Positions 38,202 to 46,786 of a stretch of 64,000 nucleotides of DNA are shown in pieces. The notes beneath the pieces are model-generated. The model did no database searches. It had not been told where the DNA came from and was given only the letters and a program-made list of their open reading frames with translations. The DNA comes from CAWDDA01 sp963813345. Lineage in GTDB: Bacteria > Acidobacteriota > Blastocatellia > RBC074. The stretch is taken from contig CAWEYR010000028.1 of the NCBI GenBank assembly GCA_963813345.1, forward strand, positions 248,001-312,000, read 5' to 3'. Positions within the stretch are counted from its first letter, which is position 1. Every line of letters starts with the position of its first letter. The position numbers were made by a program, and so were the translations under genes.

Positions 38202-39387
38202 ATGGACGATTATGCGCTAGTGCTCAACGCGGGCTCTTCGAGTCTGAAGTTCTGCGTATTCAACCGCCCTCAAGGTGAAAGCTGGCAGCTGGCATCGCGC
38301 GGCCAGATCGAGGGTATCGGTACGGCGCCCCGGCTGTCTGTCAAAGACGCCGAGGGCAAAAGCCTCGCGGACGAGAAGCTTGACACATCGATCCGCGATG
38401 GACGCGCTGCCATCGAGTCTCTGGCCACGTGGCTTCGTTCCAGGTACGGCGGCGCCCGTGTGCTGGGTATCGGCCATCGTGTCGTCCATGGAGGAGCGCG
38501 ATACACGAGCCCTGTGATCCTAAGCCGCGAGGTTCTGGCAGACCTGAAGGAACTGGTTCCGCTGGCGCCGTTGCACCAGCCGTACAACCTGGCCGCCATC
38601 GAAGCAGCGTTCGAACGACTTCCCGAGACGCCTCAAGTCGCATGCTTCGATACCAGCTTTCATCGCAGCCACTCCGCTGTCGCGGATCTGATACCCCTCC
38701 CGCCCGACGTCCGCAAAGGGGGACTCCAGAGATATGGTTTCCACGGCCTGTCTTATGAATATATCGCTTCGGTTTTGCCGGAGGTCGCCCCGGAGATTGC
38801 CAGCAAGCGTGTCATCGTCGCTCATCTCGGGAGTGGAGCAAGTCTTTGCGCTTTAAAGGATGGAAAGAGTGTGGACACAACCATGGGCTTCACGGCCGTC
38901 GATGGTTTGTCCATGGGAACCAGACCTGGCTCGCTTGATCCCGGAGTCATTCTCTACCTTTTTCAAAGCCTGGGCCTGTCAGTCAAGGATGTAGAGACGA
39001 TTCTCTACAAAAAGTCCGGGCTGCTCGCTATTTCCGGAATCAGCAACGATATGCGAGACCTGCTCGGCAGGGACGAACCCGAGGCGCGCCTCGCCGTCGA
39101 CTACTTCGTTTACCGCGCTGCCAAAGAAATCGGAGCGCTGACAGCAGTCCTGGGTGGTATCGATGGTCTCGTATTCACAGCCGGCATCGGAGAGAACTCG
39201 GTGGAAATCCGCAGGCGGATATGTGAGGCGTCAGCCTGGCTGGGCATCGAGCTCGATTCAGAAGCAAACGCCAGCCGAGGTCCGCGGTATCTCGACGCGG
39301 GGAAGCAAGGTCTCGGCATGGGTTATTCCAACCAACGAGGAACTTATGATCGCGCGGCATACCGGTACGTTACTTGGAATACGGTAA
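38202..39387 (+). CDS. ackA: Acetate kinase, frameshift near the 3' end
   Basis: About 395 residues; makes acetate and ATP from acetyl phosphate. Signatures: LVLNAGSSSLKFCVF at the N-terminus, RVVHGGARYTSPVIL, FDTSFH and YGFHGLSYEY, and the nucleotide-binding HLGSGASLCALKDGKSVDTT and GLVFTAGIGENSVEIRRRIC. Near the end the frame breaks at the GGGG of 39299-39302; removing one G restores SKVSAWVIPTNEELMIARHT, the normal family C-terminus, ending at 39387. Read straight, the ORF would run on to 39398 with an unrelated end. No phosphotransacetylase gene is visible nearby. Confidence 0.92.
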
Positions 39388-39424
39388 GCCGCCTTTAAGA
39401 ACGGAAACGAGAGGGAGATTACAA

Positions 39425-41698
39425 ATGGTTACCAGAGTTTCGCACGAAAGTGCCAGTAAGAAAACCATTCCCGAGTGGGAAGGATTCAAGAAAGGTGTCT
39501 GGCAGAAGGAGATCAATGTTCGTGACTTCATCCAGCAGAACTACGAGCCATACGAGGGAGACGCCTCGTTCCTTGCGCCCGCGACCGAGCGGACAAAGAA
39601 GCTTTGGGATCGGTTGAACGAACTGTTTGTGGAGGAGCGCAAGAAAGGGGTGCTGGACGTCTCGCAGATCCCCAGTTCCATCACTGCCCACGCTCCCGGC
39701 TACATAGACCGTGACAATGAAGTCATCGTTGGTCTTCAGACCGAAGCGCCGTTGAAGCGGGCCATCATGCCAAATGGCGGTTTCCGAATGGTACAAGGTG
39801 CGCTCAAAACGTACGGATACACGCCGGATCCGCATGTAGTCGAGGCGTTCACAAAGTACCGCAAGACCCATAACGAAGGCGTCTTCGATGCATACACCGC
39901 CGACGTGAGGCGATGCCGTAGCTCGCATATGCTGACCGGACTCCCGGACGCGTACGGACGAGGCCGCATCATCGGTGACTACCGGCGCGTACCGCTCTAC
40001 GGCGTTTCGCGGCTCATCGAACGCAAGCAGGAAGAGAAACAGAGCCTCGACTCGGCTATGTCGACAGACGAGATCATTCGTGACCGCGAGGAACTGAGCG
40101 AGCAGACTCGTGCCCTCAAGGAACTGACGCAGATGGCCGCGAGTTACGGTTTCGACATCTCGAGTCCGGCTCACACTGCGAAGGAGGCCGTGCAGTGGCT
40201 CTATCTCGGGTACCTGGCTGCAGTCAAGGAGCAGAACGGGGCCGCGATGTCGCTCGGTCGCGTGTCGACTTTCCTTGATGTCTACTTCGAGCGCGACCTT
40301 GCGGCAGGTGTGCTCACCGAGGAGCAGGCGCAGGAGATCATCGATGACTTCGTCATTAAGCTGCGCATCGTTCGTTTCCTGCGCACGCCGGAATATGACG
40401 ATCTGTTCGCGGGCGATCCGACCTGGGTCACCGAGTCGATTGCGGGCATGGGGGACGACGGGCGGACGCTGGTGACAAAAACCAGCTTTAGGTTTCTTCA
40501 GACTCTTTACAACATTGGACCTGCTCCGGAACCGAATCTGACAATCTGGTATTCCCCGCGTCTCCCAGACGGCTTTCGCAGCTTCTCATCGAAGGTGGCG
40601 ATCGACACAAGCTCCATTCAATTCGAGAGCGACGAAATAATGCGCCGCGCCTGGGGTGATGACGGAGCCATTGCCTGTTGCGTGTCGCCGATGCTGATGG
40701 GCAAGCAGATGCAGTTCTTCGGCGCTCGAGCCAACCTCGCAAAGTTACTCCTCTACGCGATCAACGGCGGCAGGGACGAAATCACAGGCGAGCAGGTAGC
40801 GCCGGCGTACGGTGCGGTTCAGGGCGATGTTCTCGACTTTGACGACGTTCTCGAAAAGTACGAAAAGATGATGGACTGGCTCGCAGGCGTCTACGTCAAT
40901 GCCATGAACATCATCCACTATATGCATGACAAGTATGCTTATGAGCGAATCGAGATGGCGCTGCACGACTACAATCCGCTGCGAACGATGGCGTTTGGCA
41001 TGGCAGGGATGTCGGTGGTCTCTGACAGCTTGTCGGCAATGCGCTATGCAAAGGTGCGGGTAATCCGGGATGAAACCGGACTGGTGACCGACTATCAGAC
41101 AGAGGGAGAGTTCCCTCAATTTGGCAACAACGATAATCGGGTTGACCAGCTTGCCACGTGGGCTGTCAGCACGTTTATGACCAAGCTCAGAAAGTATCCA
41201 ACCTATCGCAACGCCGTACACACCCAATCGATTCTGACCATCACTTCGAACGTGGTCTATGGCAAGAGTACCGGCAACACACCTGATGGCAGGCGGCAGG
41301 GAGAGCCGTTCGCGCCGGGCGCCAACCCAATGCACGGGCGGGACAAGCATGGCATCCATGCTTCGGCTGCGTCGGTCGCCAAGATTCCGTACCGCGATGC
41401 GGCCGATGGCATTTCTCTCACGGCGAGTTTGTTGCCGGAAGGGTTGGGAAGAGTTGACGCGGACCGGATCACGAATCTTCGCGGCATGCTCGACGCGTTC
41501 TTCAGCGCTACTGGTTATCACATGAACGTCAACGTGCTGAATCGCGAGCAGCTGCTGGATGCGATGGATCATCCGGAGAAATACCCGCACCTCACGATCC
41601 GCGTCTCAGGTTACGCAGTTAACTTCGTTCGATTGACTCGCCAGCAACAGATGGACGTGATCAACCGGACGTTCCACGGAAGGCAGGCAGTAATATGA
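39425..41698 (+). CDS. pflB: Pyruvate formate-lyase
   Basis: 757 residues, almost the length of the E. coli enzyme. Turns pyruvate and CoA into acetyl-CoA and formate by a radical reaction. The adjacent catalytic cysteines C418-C419 (IACCVSPMLMG) mark a true formate-lyase rather than a diol dehydratase or choline lyase, and Gly729 in RVSGYAVNFVRLTRQQQ is the glycyl-radical residue. ATG at 39425 lies after GAGGGAG. It overlaps the activase start by four bases, fixing the operon order. It is oxygen-sensitive, so the module should work under anoxic conditions. Confidence 0.96.
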   Translation: MVTRVSHESASKKTIPEWEGFKKGVWQKEINVRDFIQQNYEPYEGDASFLAPATERTKKLWDRLNELFVEERKKGVLDVSQIPSSITAHAPGYIDRDNEVIVGLQTEAPLKRAIMPNGGFRMVQGALKTYGYTPDPHVVEAFTKYRKTHNEGVFDAYTADVRRCRSSHMLTGLPDAYGRGRIIGDYRRVPLYGVSRLIERKQEEKQSLDSAMSTDEIIRDREELSEQTRALKELTQMAASYGFDISSPAHTAKEAVQWLYLGYLAAVKEQNGAAMSLGRVSTFLDVYFERDLAAGVLTEEQAQEIIDDFVIKLRIVRFLRTPEYDDLFAGDPTWVTESIAGMGDDGRTLVTKTSFRFLQTLYNIGPAPEPNLTIWYSPRLPDGFRSFSSKVAIDTSSIQFESDEIMRRAWGDDGAIACCVSPMLMGKQMQFFGARANLAKLLLYAINGGRDEITGEQVAPAYGAVQGDVLDFDDVLEKYEKMMDWLAGVYVNAMNIIHYMHDKYAYERIEMALHDYNPLRTMAFGMAGMSVVSDSLSAMRYAKVRVIRDETGLVTDYQTEGEFPQFGNNDNRVDQLATWAVSTFMTKLRKYPTYRNAVHTQSILTITSNVVYGKSTGNTPDGRRQGEPFAPGANPMHGRDKHGIHASAASVAKIPYRDAADGISLTASLLPEGLGRVDADRITNLRGMLDAFFSATGYHMNVNVLNREQLLDAMDHPEKYPHLTIRVSGYAVNFVRLTRQQQMDVINRTFHGRQAVI

Positions 41699-42540
41699 AC
41701 GAAGAACAGGCAACGCAGCCGGTTTCGCTGGAAGCGTCGAGTCCTTTCGTGCTACGCGTAAACCTGAGCCAGGACGTGCCGGAAACGGATGTGCGTTCAG
41801 CGCTCGCGACCGGAGACATGGGCTTCCTGCATTCATTCACTACCGGCTCGACCGTTGATGGACCGGGTGTGCGCGTGGTCGCATGGACGACGGGTTGTCA
41901 ATGGCGGTGCAAATACTGTCACAACCCGGACACCTGGAACATAAACAACGGCATTCCGGTGAGCGTGACTCGGGCAGCCGAACAGCTGCGCAAATATCGC
42001 ACTGGACTGCAAATCATGTCAGGCGGGTTTACCATAAGCGGCGGCGAGCCGCTTATGCAGGACCGGTTTGTCGTCAAGTTGTTTGCTGCCGCGAAATCGA
42101 TGGGGATTCATACCGCTCTTGATACCAACGGCGGCCTGGGCGCGCGGCTAAGCGACGCCGAACTGGAAACAATCGACCTGGTACTGCTGGATCTTAAGAC
42201 CTGGGATGCGCAGCGCCATAAGGAGCTTACTGGCGTGGAAGTTGGTCCGACTCTCGATTTCGCGCGGCGGCTTGGAGAACGAAGAAGACCGATCTCGGTG
42301 CGCTTCGTGTTGGTGCCGGGCGTGACGGACGACGCGGAAGACGTTGCTCAGATCGCGAAGTTTGCCGCCAGCCTGGGAACTGTGGAGAGGGTCGATGTAC
42401 TCCCCTTTCATCAAATGGGCCGGTATAAGTGGGAGAAGCTCAAACTGAATTACGAGCTTGGAGAAACTGAGCTGCCGTCACCCGAACTGGTCGAGCGAGT
42501 TTGCAGTCAATTCCGCGCCGAGGGGCTGACTACATATTGA
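41695..42540 (+). CDS. pflA: Pyruvate formate-lyase activating enzyme (radical SAM)
   Basis: 281 residues. The radical SAM cluster motif CQWRCKYC (CxxxCxxC) lies near residue 65-72 inside VVAWTTGCQWRCKYCHNPDT; GGFTISGGEPLMQ, TALDTNGG and VLLDLKTWD are the usual SAM and peptide-binding motifs. It installs the glycyl radical on PflB. ATG overlaps the pflB stop (ATGA), so translation is coupled. It carries about 40 residues more than the E. coli enzyme before the core (MGFLHSFTTGSTVDGPG); these may be a leader of unknown role. Confidence 0.95.
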   Translation: MNEEQATQPVSLEASSPFVLRVNLSQDVPETDVRSALATGDMGFLHSFTTGSTVDGPGVRVVAWTTGCQWRCKYCHNPDTWNINNGIPVSVTRAAEQLRKYRTGLQIMSGGFTISGGEPLMQDRFVVKLFAAAKSMGIHTALDTNGGLGARLSDAELETIDLVLLDLKTWDAQRHKELTGVEVGPTLDFARRLGERRRPISVRFVLVPGVTDDAEDVAQIAKFAASLGTVERVDVLPFHQMGRYKWEKLKLNYELGETELPSPELVERVCSQFRAEGLTTY

Positions 42541-42550
42541 AGACGAAGCG

Positions 42551-42674
42551 CTGGGAGCGCCGGTCTCCAGACCGGCCACGAGCCGCGAAGCGTGCGAGTC
42601 GTGGAGAGTCCTTGTGATGTCCACGACTCGCACGCTTCGCGGCTCGTGGCCGGTCTGGAGACCGGCGCTCCCAG
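42551..42674. repeat. Inverted repeat, family C: perfect 55-bp arms
   Basis: Arms 42551-42605 and 42620-42674 are exactly complementary over 55 bases with a 14-base loop. They carry the smaller palindrome GCCGGTCTCCAGACCGGC. It lies between the convergent pflA and P1 peptidase genes, the position of a two-way terminator, but is much longer and more perfect than ordinary ones. Related sequence at 48781-48890 and 33722-33905. Confidence 0.93.
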
Positions 42675-42681
42675 GGTCCCG

Positions 42682-43866
42682 TCATTTCCGTTCATCCAAC
42701 CGATTGTATTTTTTCAGAATCTCTTTGACGCGGTCGTGCGGAATTGCCTGGAGTGTTCGTCCGTTGGCTCCGGTCATGGTTTCGCCGGCGACCAGAGCGT
42801 TGATGATGGCTTCTTCAGTCGCTTGAACCGTGGCATCGAACAAAGCGCTGATACGCTGGTTTGAGAGCATTGCCACCTGCGCGTTCTCCCTCGCTGTCGC
42901 AGCTCCCGGATTAGCGGTGGAGAACGCAATCACAATGTCACCCGATCCGTTACCAGAGGTCGCACCGGTGCGTCCAAGACCAAGCGTGGCGCGCCGTGCG
43001 ATGCGCTTCAATTGATGCGGCAGTAATGGCGCATCGGTTGCAATCACGATGATGATCGAGCCGAGTTCTTCGTCCTCATTCGGGCGGCCTCTTGGTGGTA
43101 ATTGCTCCGACAGCTCGGCTCCAACCGGCGCGCCCGCGATCCGCAACTGATTTCGTCCGCCGTGATTGGCCTGTACCAGTACGCCAACCGTATACCCACC
43201 GGATTGATCACCAGTCTTGCGAGAGGACGTACCTGTTCCGCACTTGTAGCCGTAGCAACTCATAGCGGTGCCACCGCCAGTGTTGCCTTCAGCGACGGGT
43301 CCTGAACTGGCGGTATCCAGAGCCTTGAAGACGTGTTCTTTTTTGACGTGAAATCCGTTGATGTCGTTCAGCCCGCCATCATAGGTCTCTGCAACGACAG
43401 GCAACGCCCAGGGCTGCGGCATTTTGTTATGCTCGACTGCCCACATAATGGCTGCATCACGCACCGTGCCAACGCTGTGGGTGTTGGTGATAAATACCGG
43501 ACCCTCCAGGAATCCGGCCTCTTCAATCCACGTGGTGCCGGTCATCTCGCCATTGCCGTTGATAGAGAACCATCCGGCGAATACCTGGTCGGTCGAGGTC
43601 TTGCCGCGCGGAAGAATGGCGGTAACGCCGGTCCTTACCGGGCCGACGCCGACTTTCAACGGACCTTCACCCGAGATGATGGTTGAAAGACCGACCTCAA
43701 CCCCTTTCACGTCGGTGATCGAGTTGAGCGGGCCTGCGGTCCCTTCGAAAGGTATCCCGAGGTCCCTCGCACGCGGCCTGGTTTGCGCATAGGCAACCTG
43801 AACAATCAGCAGCAACACAGCAGCAGTGCCCGCAACGAATCTGGCTTGACGTTGTTTGATAGTCAT
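42682..43866 (-). CDS. P1-family peptidase (DmpA/ornithine acyltransferase fold), secreted
   Basis: 394 residues with a signal peptide (QARFVAGTAAVLLLIVQVAY). This N-terminal-nucleophile family makes itself active by cutting its own chain. Family motifs are SITDVKGVEVG at the N-terminus, TWIEEAGFLEGPVFITNTHS, GLNDINGFHV, and CGTGTSSRKTGDQSGGYTVG, where the Ser is the likely cleavage site and nucleophile. ATG at 43866 follows AAGGAG; the GTG at 43875 lies nearer that site. Members release D- or beta-amino acids from peptides. Acts outside the cytoplasm; no link to the adjacent fermentative operon is evident. Confidence 0.85.
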   Translation of the reverse strand: MTIKQRQARFVAGTAAVLLLIVQVAYAQTRPRARDLGIPFEGTAGPLNSITDVKGVEVGLSTIISGEGPLKVGVGPVRTGVTAILPRGKTSTDQVFAGWFSINGNGEMTGTTWIEEAGFLEGPVFITNTHSVGTVRDAAIMWAVEHNKMPQPWALPVVAETYDGGLNDINGFHVKKEHVFKALDTASSGPVAEGNTGGGTAMSCYGYKCGTGTSSRKTGDQSGGYTVGVLVQANHGGRNQLRIAGAPVGAELSEQLPPRGRPNEDEELGSIIIVIATDAPLLPHQLKRIARRATLGLGRTGATSGNGSGDIVIAFSTANPGAATARENAQVAMLSNQRISALFDATVQATEEAIINALVAGETMTGANGRTLQAIPHDRVKEILKKYNRLDERK

Positions 43867-44002
43867 GGCGTTCACTCCTTGTCCACTCGGAAGTAAAACT
43901 TACACTACTAGAGCGGAACGAAAAGCGCTGACAAGTCCCCGCACTCCAAATCGGGCTCCCAGGAAAAAAAAGGAGTAGAATGAGTGTAGCATCGGAGGGG
44001 AT

Positions 44003-45160
44003 ATGTCCGTACAGCGTAATGACTGGTCGCTGCAGCGCAAGGGCTTCATTGATCAGCAACGGCACAAAGAGCGGATTCAGGAGGCGATCCGGAAGAATTT
44101 GGGATCGATCGTCTCCAACGAATCCATCATTCTTTCCGACGGCAAGAAGACCGTGCGTGTTCCGATCCGCTCGCTCGACGAGTACAAGTTCAGATTCGAT
44201 CATCGAAAGCGCAAGCACGTTGGTCAGGGAGATGGCAGCACCAAAGTTGGCGATGTCATCGGACGCGAAAATCAGAGCCAGGGTCAAGGCACGGGTCAGG
44301 CGGGCGACAGTCCCGGGGTTGACTACTACGAGGCTGAAGTCGATATCGATTCGATTGCGGCATTGATTTTTGAAGATCTGCAGCTCCCGTTTCTCGAAGA
44401 CAAATCGAAGCAGGCGGTGCAATCAAAGGTTACAAAGTTTACGGAGATTCGCAGGGTAGGCCCGCTCTCGAATCTGGACAAGCGCAAAACAATTCTCGAG
44501 AACCTTCGACGCCAGGCGCGCGAGGGTGGCTCGACTAAGCTTGGACCGATCAAGAAGGAAGACCTTCGATTCAGGAGTTGGGAAGAAGAAATCCATTACG
44601 AGTCAAATGCAGTCGTGCTCGCGTTGATGGACGTTTCAGGAAGTATGGGCGAGTTCAAGAAGTATATCGCTCGAAGTTTCTTCTTCTGGATGGTGCGCTT
44701 TCTGCGCACGAAGTACGATCACGTAAAGATCGTATTCATCAGCCATCACACTGAAGCAAAAGAAGTCACCGAAGAGGCCTTTTTTACGCAGGGCGAATCA
44801 GGCGGGACTGTAGTCAGTTCGGCATACAAACTCGCTCTCGACATCATCGCGGACCGGTACCGCCCTCGCGACTGGAACATCTATCCTTTCCACTTTTCGG
44901 ATGGCGACAACTATTACTCTGATAACGAGGACGCAGTGCGTCTCGCAGATCAATTGATTGAGACGTGCACTCTTTTCGGATATGGGGAGATAGGAGAGGA
45001 AGGCGCGGGAAGCTACAGGAGAAGTTCCGGGGCTCTTCTGTCGATCTTCAATGATCGCTTGAAGAACAAGGATCGGTTTATTGGCGTCAGAATAGATGAC
45101 AAACAGGACGTGTATCCGGCGCTGAAACAGTTCTTTGGAAAGCGCGGGATTACGGCGTGA
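44003..45160 (+). CDS. DUF444 (YeaH/YhbH) von Willebrand A-like protein
   Basis: 385 residues. The family start RFDHRKRKHVGQGDGSTKVG and a MIDAS-type metal site MDVSGSMGEF (DxSxS) are visible, then HHTEAKEVTEEAFFTQGESG and YPFHFSDGDNYYSDNEDAVR. YeaH/YhbH proteins usually occur beside the kinase PrkA/YeaG and SpoVR and act in stress or sporulation; here both partners are missing next to it. GAGGGGAT precedes the ATG. It converges on the small Cys-rich and vertex-protein genes. Confidence 0.88.
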   Translation: MSVQRNDWSLQRKGFIDQQRHKERIQEAIRKNLGSIVSNESIILSDGKKTVRVPIRSLDEYKFRFDHRKRKHVGQGDGSTKVGDVIGRENQSQGQGTGQAGDSPGVDYYEAEVDIDSIAALIFEDLQLPFLEDKSKQAVQSKVTKFTEIRRVGPLSNLDKRKTILENLRRQAREGGSTKLGPIKKEDLRFRSWEEEIHYESNAVVLALMDVSGSMGEFKKYIARSFFFWMVRFLRTKYDHVKIVFISHHTEAKEVTEEAFFTQGESGGTVVSSAYKLALDIIADRYRPRDWNIYPFHFSDGDNYYSDNEDAVRLADQLIETCTLFGYGEIGEEGAGSYRRSSGALLSIFNDRLKNKDRFIGVRIDDKQDVYPALKQFFGKRGITA

Positions 45161-45167
45161 GGAAGCA

Positions 45168-45187
45168 GCTGAAGCTTGAACTCCGTA
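45168..45187. repeat. Solo family A half-element
   Basis: CAGCTGAAGCTTGAACTCCG is a single arm of family A between the convergent DUF444 and Cys-rich genes, without its complement. Confidence 0.45.
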
Positions 45188-45508
45188 CTAAAATCCCAGT
45201 GTTCTACACGCACCGCAGTGATCGCAGGGCTTGTCTTTTTCGATCGAACATTCTTTCGTTTCAAGAAACTCTACCAGTTCCCGCACTGCTGACGCCTCGC
45301 CGGTTGCTTCGCCTATATTGAACAACTGCTGACTCGGGTGAAGGTCGGACTCGTAGGAGACTGATGTCCACGGAGCTAAGTATTCCTGGGGAGTTGTCGC
45401 TCGGGTGTTTTCCGGTGGTGAGTCAGCTTTGTTGAGGCGGCGAATCACGTTACCGGCAATCTGGTCTATGAGATTCTGGTTATTCTGATTCATGTCGAGC
45501 CGTTTCAC
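45188..45508 (-). CDS. Small Cys-rich protein coupled to microcompartment vertex genes
   Basis: 106 residues (or 101 from the ATG at 45493). The GTG at 45508 overlaps the vertex-protein stop by four bases. The N-terminus NQNLIDQIAGNVIRRL can form a short amphipathic helix like those that carry cargo into bacterial microcompartments; a polar, probably disordered middle follows; the C-terminus SAVRELVEFLETKECSIEKD ends in CDHCGAC, giving the pattern Cx7Cx2Cx2C. I recognise no family. A cargo, scaffold or metal/Fe-S role is inference. Third gene of a coupled group with two vertex proteins. Confidence 0.6.
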   Translation of the reverse strand: MKRLDMNQNNQNLIDQIAGNVIRRLNKADSPPENTRATTPQEYLAPWTSVSYESDLHPSQQLFNIGEATGEASAVRELVEFLETKECSIEKDKPCDHCGACRTLGF

Positions 45509-45783
45509 GCCCGTGTCACATCGATCTCGTCGACAATACCGACAATGGCGCTATCGATTGCAGCTCCCTGCTCTCCGGTTGCCGCTGTTGAGGCCGCCCA
45601 TCCTTCCTGAACAACTATGACGACATCACCTTCACCAGCATCGACCGAGTCGAGAGCGAGCATTGACAACCCGCGCGACGATCCATCGGGATTGATCGGC
45701 TGAACGAGCATTACGCGGGCGTTCTGGTACCTGACGTTCTTTTGCGTGGCAACTACATTTCCAAGGACGCGCGCCAGGATCAT
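45505..45783 (-). CDS. Bacterial microcompartment vertex protein (EutN/CcmL family), copy 2
   Basis: 92 residues. RVLGNVVATQKNVRYQNARV, LALDSVDAGEGDVVIVVQEG and AIDSAIVGIVDEI are the three signature stretches of the EutN/CcmL (BMC-P) domain, which forms pentamers that cap the vertices of protein-shelled organelles. Its ATG overlaps the stop of the preceding vertex gene. No hexameric (BMC-H) or trimeric shell gene is in this window, so they would need to be elsewhere. Confidence 0.93.
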   Translation of the reverse strand: MILARVLGNVVATQKNVRYQNARVMLVQPINPDGSSRGLSMLALDSVDAGEGDVVIVVQEGWAASTAATGEQGAAIDSAIVGIVDEIDVTRA

Positions 45784-46061
45784 AGAGTATTGTTCCTGAC
45801 GTGATCTGGTGAATCAACAATTCCTACAATTGTGCAGTCAGTTGGGACAGAGCCGCCTTCAAAAGGAAAACTCGCTTCCTTCCCCCGGCACCAGAAGACA
45901 ATTTCACCGACACCAGCGCCCACTGAATCAATCGCCACGAGAGGCTTACCCGAACCCTTGAGATGGCCATCGAGCGATTGAATGATCAGGAGCTTGCGCC
46001 CTTCAAGCTCGCCATTCTTCACGGTCGAAACCACATTCCCGATGACCCGCGCCAGCTGCAT
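45780..46061 (-). CDS. Bacterial microcompartment vertex protein (EutN/CcmL family), copy 1
   Basis: 93 residues. QLARVIGNVVSTVKNGELEG, LVAIDSVGAGVGEIVFWCRG and PTDCTIVGIVDS mark the BMC-P fold. It differs from copy 2 in the central loop (EASFPFEGGSV). The start is the internal ATG at 46061 (MQLARV); the longer reading would run into the opposite HAD gene, which starts 25 bp away at 46087. The divergent promoters must therefore lie inside coding sequence or this very short gap. First gene of the three-gene group. Confidence 0.92.
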   Translation of the reverse strand: MQLARVIGNVVSTVKNGELEGRKLLIIQSLDGHLKGSGKPLVAIDSVGAGVGEIVFWCRGKEASFPFEGGSVPTDCTIVGIVDSPDHVRNNTL

Positions 46062-46086
46062 GCCTGCATGATACGATGATTCGCCT

Positions 46087-46782
46087 ATGAACAACACTAT
46101 TCGCGCTATCATCTTTGACTTCAATGGAGTCATCTGCGATGACGAGCCAATACACTTCCAGGCAACCAGCAGAGTGCTGGCCGGACTGGGAATCTTTCTG
46201 TCAGATGAGGACTACAACCAGAACTTTCTCGGATGCGCAGATCGCGAAAGCTTCGCGAAAATTATCTCTGAGCGTGGCAACAGGCCGATTGGCAGTGCGG
46301 AACTTGAAGAACTCATAGCCAGAAAATCCGATTACTACCTCGAAGTCGTCAGCGGAGGGCCGCCTTTTGTTTCCGGCGCAATCGAATTCATCAGGGAAGC
46401 TTCTCGCAGCTATTGGCTGGCGATTGCTTCAGGCGCGTTGAGACGCGAAATCGACTTTGTCTTACGCGCAGGTGGCGTGTGCGATTTCTTCCGCGTCATT
46501 ATCTCTGCGGACGACACGTCGCATTCCAAACCTCATCCTGAGGTCTACCAAAAAGCGCTCGAACAAATGAACGTTGATCTGCTACCCGCGAATTGTGTTG
46601 CAATTGAGGACTCGGCGCGTGGTGTCGCGTCGGCGAAGAGTGCTGGAATGAAATGCCTTGCGCTTACTACATCACTTGGTCACGAAGCTCTCTCATCGGC
46701 TGACTGGGTTCTTCCGGGTTTTCCGCCCCTGGCGTCTGCTCCATGGTCCCGGCCTCCGTCTTCGTCTCCGTCAATACCCTGA
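46087..46782 (+). CDS. HAD-superfamily phosphatase (beta-phosphoglucomutase/phosphoglycolate-like)
   Basis: 231 residues. Motif I is IFDFNGVICDDEP (Asp nucleophile with the second Asp replaced by Asn, DFNG), motif II is LAIASGA, motif III and IV SHSKPHPEVYQKALEQ and CVAIEDSARGVASAKSAGMK. The cap region and overall pattern fit small-molecule phosphatases. The DxN replacement is seen in some members and may shift activity. Divergent from the vertex genes by 25 bp, so possibly related to the same metabolism; this is a guess. Confidence 0.85.
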   Translation: MNNTIRAIIFDFNGVICDDEPIHFQATSRVLAGLGIFLSDEDYNQNFLGCADRESFAKIISERGNRPIGSAELEELIARKSDYYLEVVSGGPPFVSGAIEFIREASRSYWLAIASGALRREIDFVLRAGGVCDFFRVIISADDTSHSKPHPEVYQKALEQMNVDLLPANCVAIEDSARGVASAKSAGMKCLALTTSLGHEALSSADWVLPGFPPLASAPWSRPPSSSPSIP

Positions 46783-46786
46783 CGAC

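Noticed and set aside
39425..46061. A glycyl-radical microcompartment (GRM) locus made of pflB, pflA and the vertex genes
   Set aside because: pflB has the true formate-lyase Cys pair and no encapsulation extension; the P1 peptidase and DUF444 genes intervene and no hexamer shell, aldehyde dehydrogenase or PduL-type gene is present.
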